Assembly: GCA_913020705.1 (NCBI GenBank)
Contig: CAJWBY010000217.1
Span: forward strand, 1 to 6,091
DNA: 6,091 bases
Direction: 5' to 3'
Source of the DNA: an uncultured Colwellia sp.
Lineage (GTDB): Bacteria > Pseudomonadota > Gammaproteobacteria > Enterobacterales > Alteromonadaceae
Below the pieces are notes generated by a model. That model was given only the letters and a program-made list of their open reading frames with translations. It made no database searches and was not told where the DNA came from. Below, piece by piece: positions 5,529 to 6,091 of this stretch (positions within the stretch are counted from its first letter, which is position 1; each line of letters opens with the position of its first letter). A program made the position numbers and the translations under genes.

Positions 5529-6091
5529 TTATAATTGAGATTCGATAAGTTCCAGCGCTTCATCTAAAATAATAGTAACCGCGTTGCGAGCTTTTTCGGG
5601 GTTTCTAGATTTTATGGTATCGATAATTTCAGCATGTTTCTTTACATCTGCACCAGGTACACCTTTAATTTTATTGGTGTAACGAATACTCACTCTTAAT
5701 GCCGTACTGATGAACTCAGTAAGTTGTACAAAAAATCTATTACCACTTGCCACCAATATACTGGTATGAAAAGCAATTTTTGCTTCTAAGGGGTCATCTA
5801 AACCTTGCTCTGCTTCTTTCATACGAATTAGCGCTTTATCAATATCTTCCAATTGTTCAAAAGAAGCATTCATCGACGATAAAGCAGCTGCTTGAGGTTC
5901 TATAGCAAGTCTAACTTGAGTGAATTCTTTTAACAGAGAAAGGGAGGGTTTATTACTTAATATCCAAGTTAATACGTCGGTATCAAACATATTCCAGCTA
6001 CTTTCAGGTAATACTCTTATGCCCTGTTTAGGACGAGAAGAGATAAGCCCTTTCGCTGATAACATTTTTACTGCTTCACGAGTCGAACTTC
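5529..6091 (-). CDS. FadR/GntR-family transcriptional regulator (DgoR-like), N-terminus cut by window edge
   Basis: The frame remains open at base 6091, so the Met codon at 6063-6065 is internal; 186 residues are visible of an expected 230-245. They begin inside the winged helix-turn-helix (STREAVKMLSAKGLISSRP, then the wing QGIRVLP), which binds operator DNA. The linker SSWNMFDTDVLTWIL is close to the equivalent part of the E. coli D-galactonate regulator DgoR as I recall it. The FCD ligand-binding domain follows (VRLAIEPQAAAL, FHTSILVASGN, KKHAEIIDTI). Two FCD metal-site His are present (codons 5766-5768 and 5634-5636), but the residue four before the first is Lys (codon 5778-5780), where FCD proteins usually carry the metal-binding Asp. 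Relatives respond to sugar acids or other carboxylates; the ligand here is unknown. It converges on the LysR gene, and its targets probably lie to the right of the window. Confidence 0.9.
   Translation of the reverse strand, partial: SSTREAVKMLSAKGLISSRPKQGIRVLPESSWNMFDTDVLTWILSNKPSLSLLKEFTQVRLAIEPQAAALSSMNASFEQLEDIDKALIRMKEAEQGLDDPLEAKIAFHTSILVASGNRFFVQLTEFISTALRVSIRYTNKIKGVPGADVKKHAEIIDTIKSRNPEKARNAVTIILDEALELIESQL

Noticed and set aside
6063..6065. Met codon as start of the FadR-like gene
   Set aside because: The frame continues upstream with STREAVK, the recognition helix of the winged helix-turn-helix, so this Met is internal and the gene is cut by the window edge.

Overview
The window is AT-rich, and its gene styles (a TonB-dependent receptor, an SDR dehydrogenase plus an unusual histidine phosphatase, a NodD/NahR-type LysR regulator, a DgoR-like FadR regulator) suggest a marine gammaproteobacterium of the Alteromonadales (Colwellia, Thalassotalea or Pseudoalteromonas-like). 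That placement is an impression from composition and protein style, not a search result.

Layout. From the left edge, an SDR oxidoreductase (1-656, minus, C-terminus off the window) follows a histidine-phosphatase-fold protein (693-1412, minus). The gap is 36 bp on the same strand, so they form one operon read leftwards. A 384-bp non-coding stretch (1413-1796) holds a leader region and a very clean terminator (1738-1773). An 815-residue TonB-dependent outer-membrane receptor (1797-4244, minus) comes next. A 345-bp intergenic region (4245-4589) separates it from a divergent LysR-family regulator (4590-5489, plus). A shared hairpin terminator (5487-5516) closes the LysR gene against a convergent FadR/GntR-family repressor (5529 to beyond 6091, minus), whose N-terminus is off the right edge.

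How they may work together. The most informative non-coding signal is a pair of diverged copies of one 77-bp segment. One lies upstream of the phosphatase-SDR operon (1519-1595) and one between the receptor and the LysR gene (4473-4549). They align without gaps at 55 of 77 positions, including 17 identical bases, and carry GAATA/TATTC dyads of the T-N11-A kind bound by LysR proteins. The simplest reading is that the LysR protein controls itself, the receptor and the phosphatase-SDR operon as one regulon: outer-membrane uptake of an unknown ligand plus its intracellular oxidation or reduction. The SDR-phosphatase pair resembles accessory genes that, from memory, often sit beside an APH-like kinase and an acyl-CoA dehydrogenase. 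Those partners, if present, would be left of the window. The FadR-family gene appears to belong to a separate unit, probably for sugar-acid use.

No RNA genes, insertion sequences or CRISPR arrays were seen. I did not find a clearly novel system. The best leads are the duplicated regulatory segment, the 16-bp palindrome before the receptor gene, the His-to-Ser change in the phosphatase and the Asp-to-Lys change in the FCD domain of the FadR-like protein.
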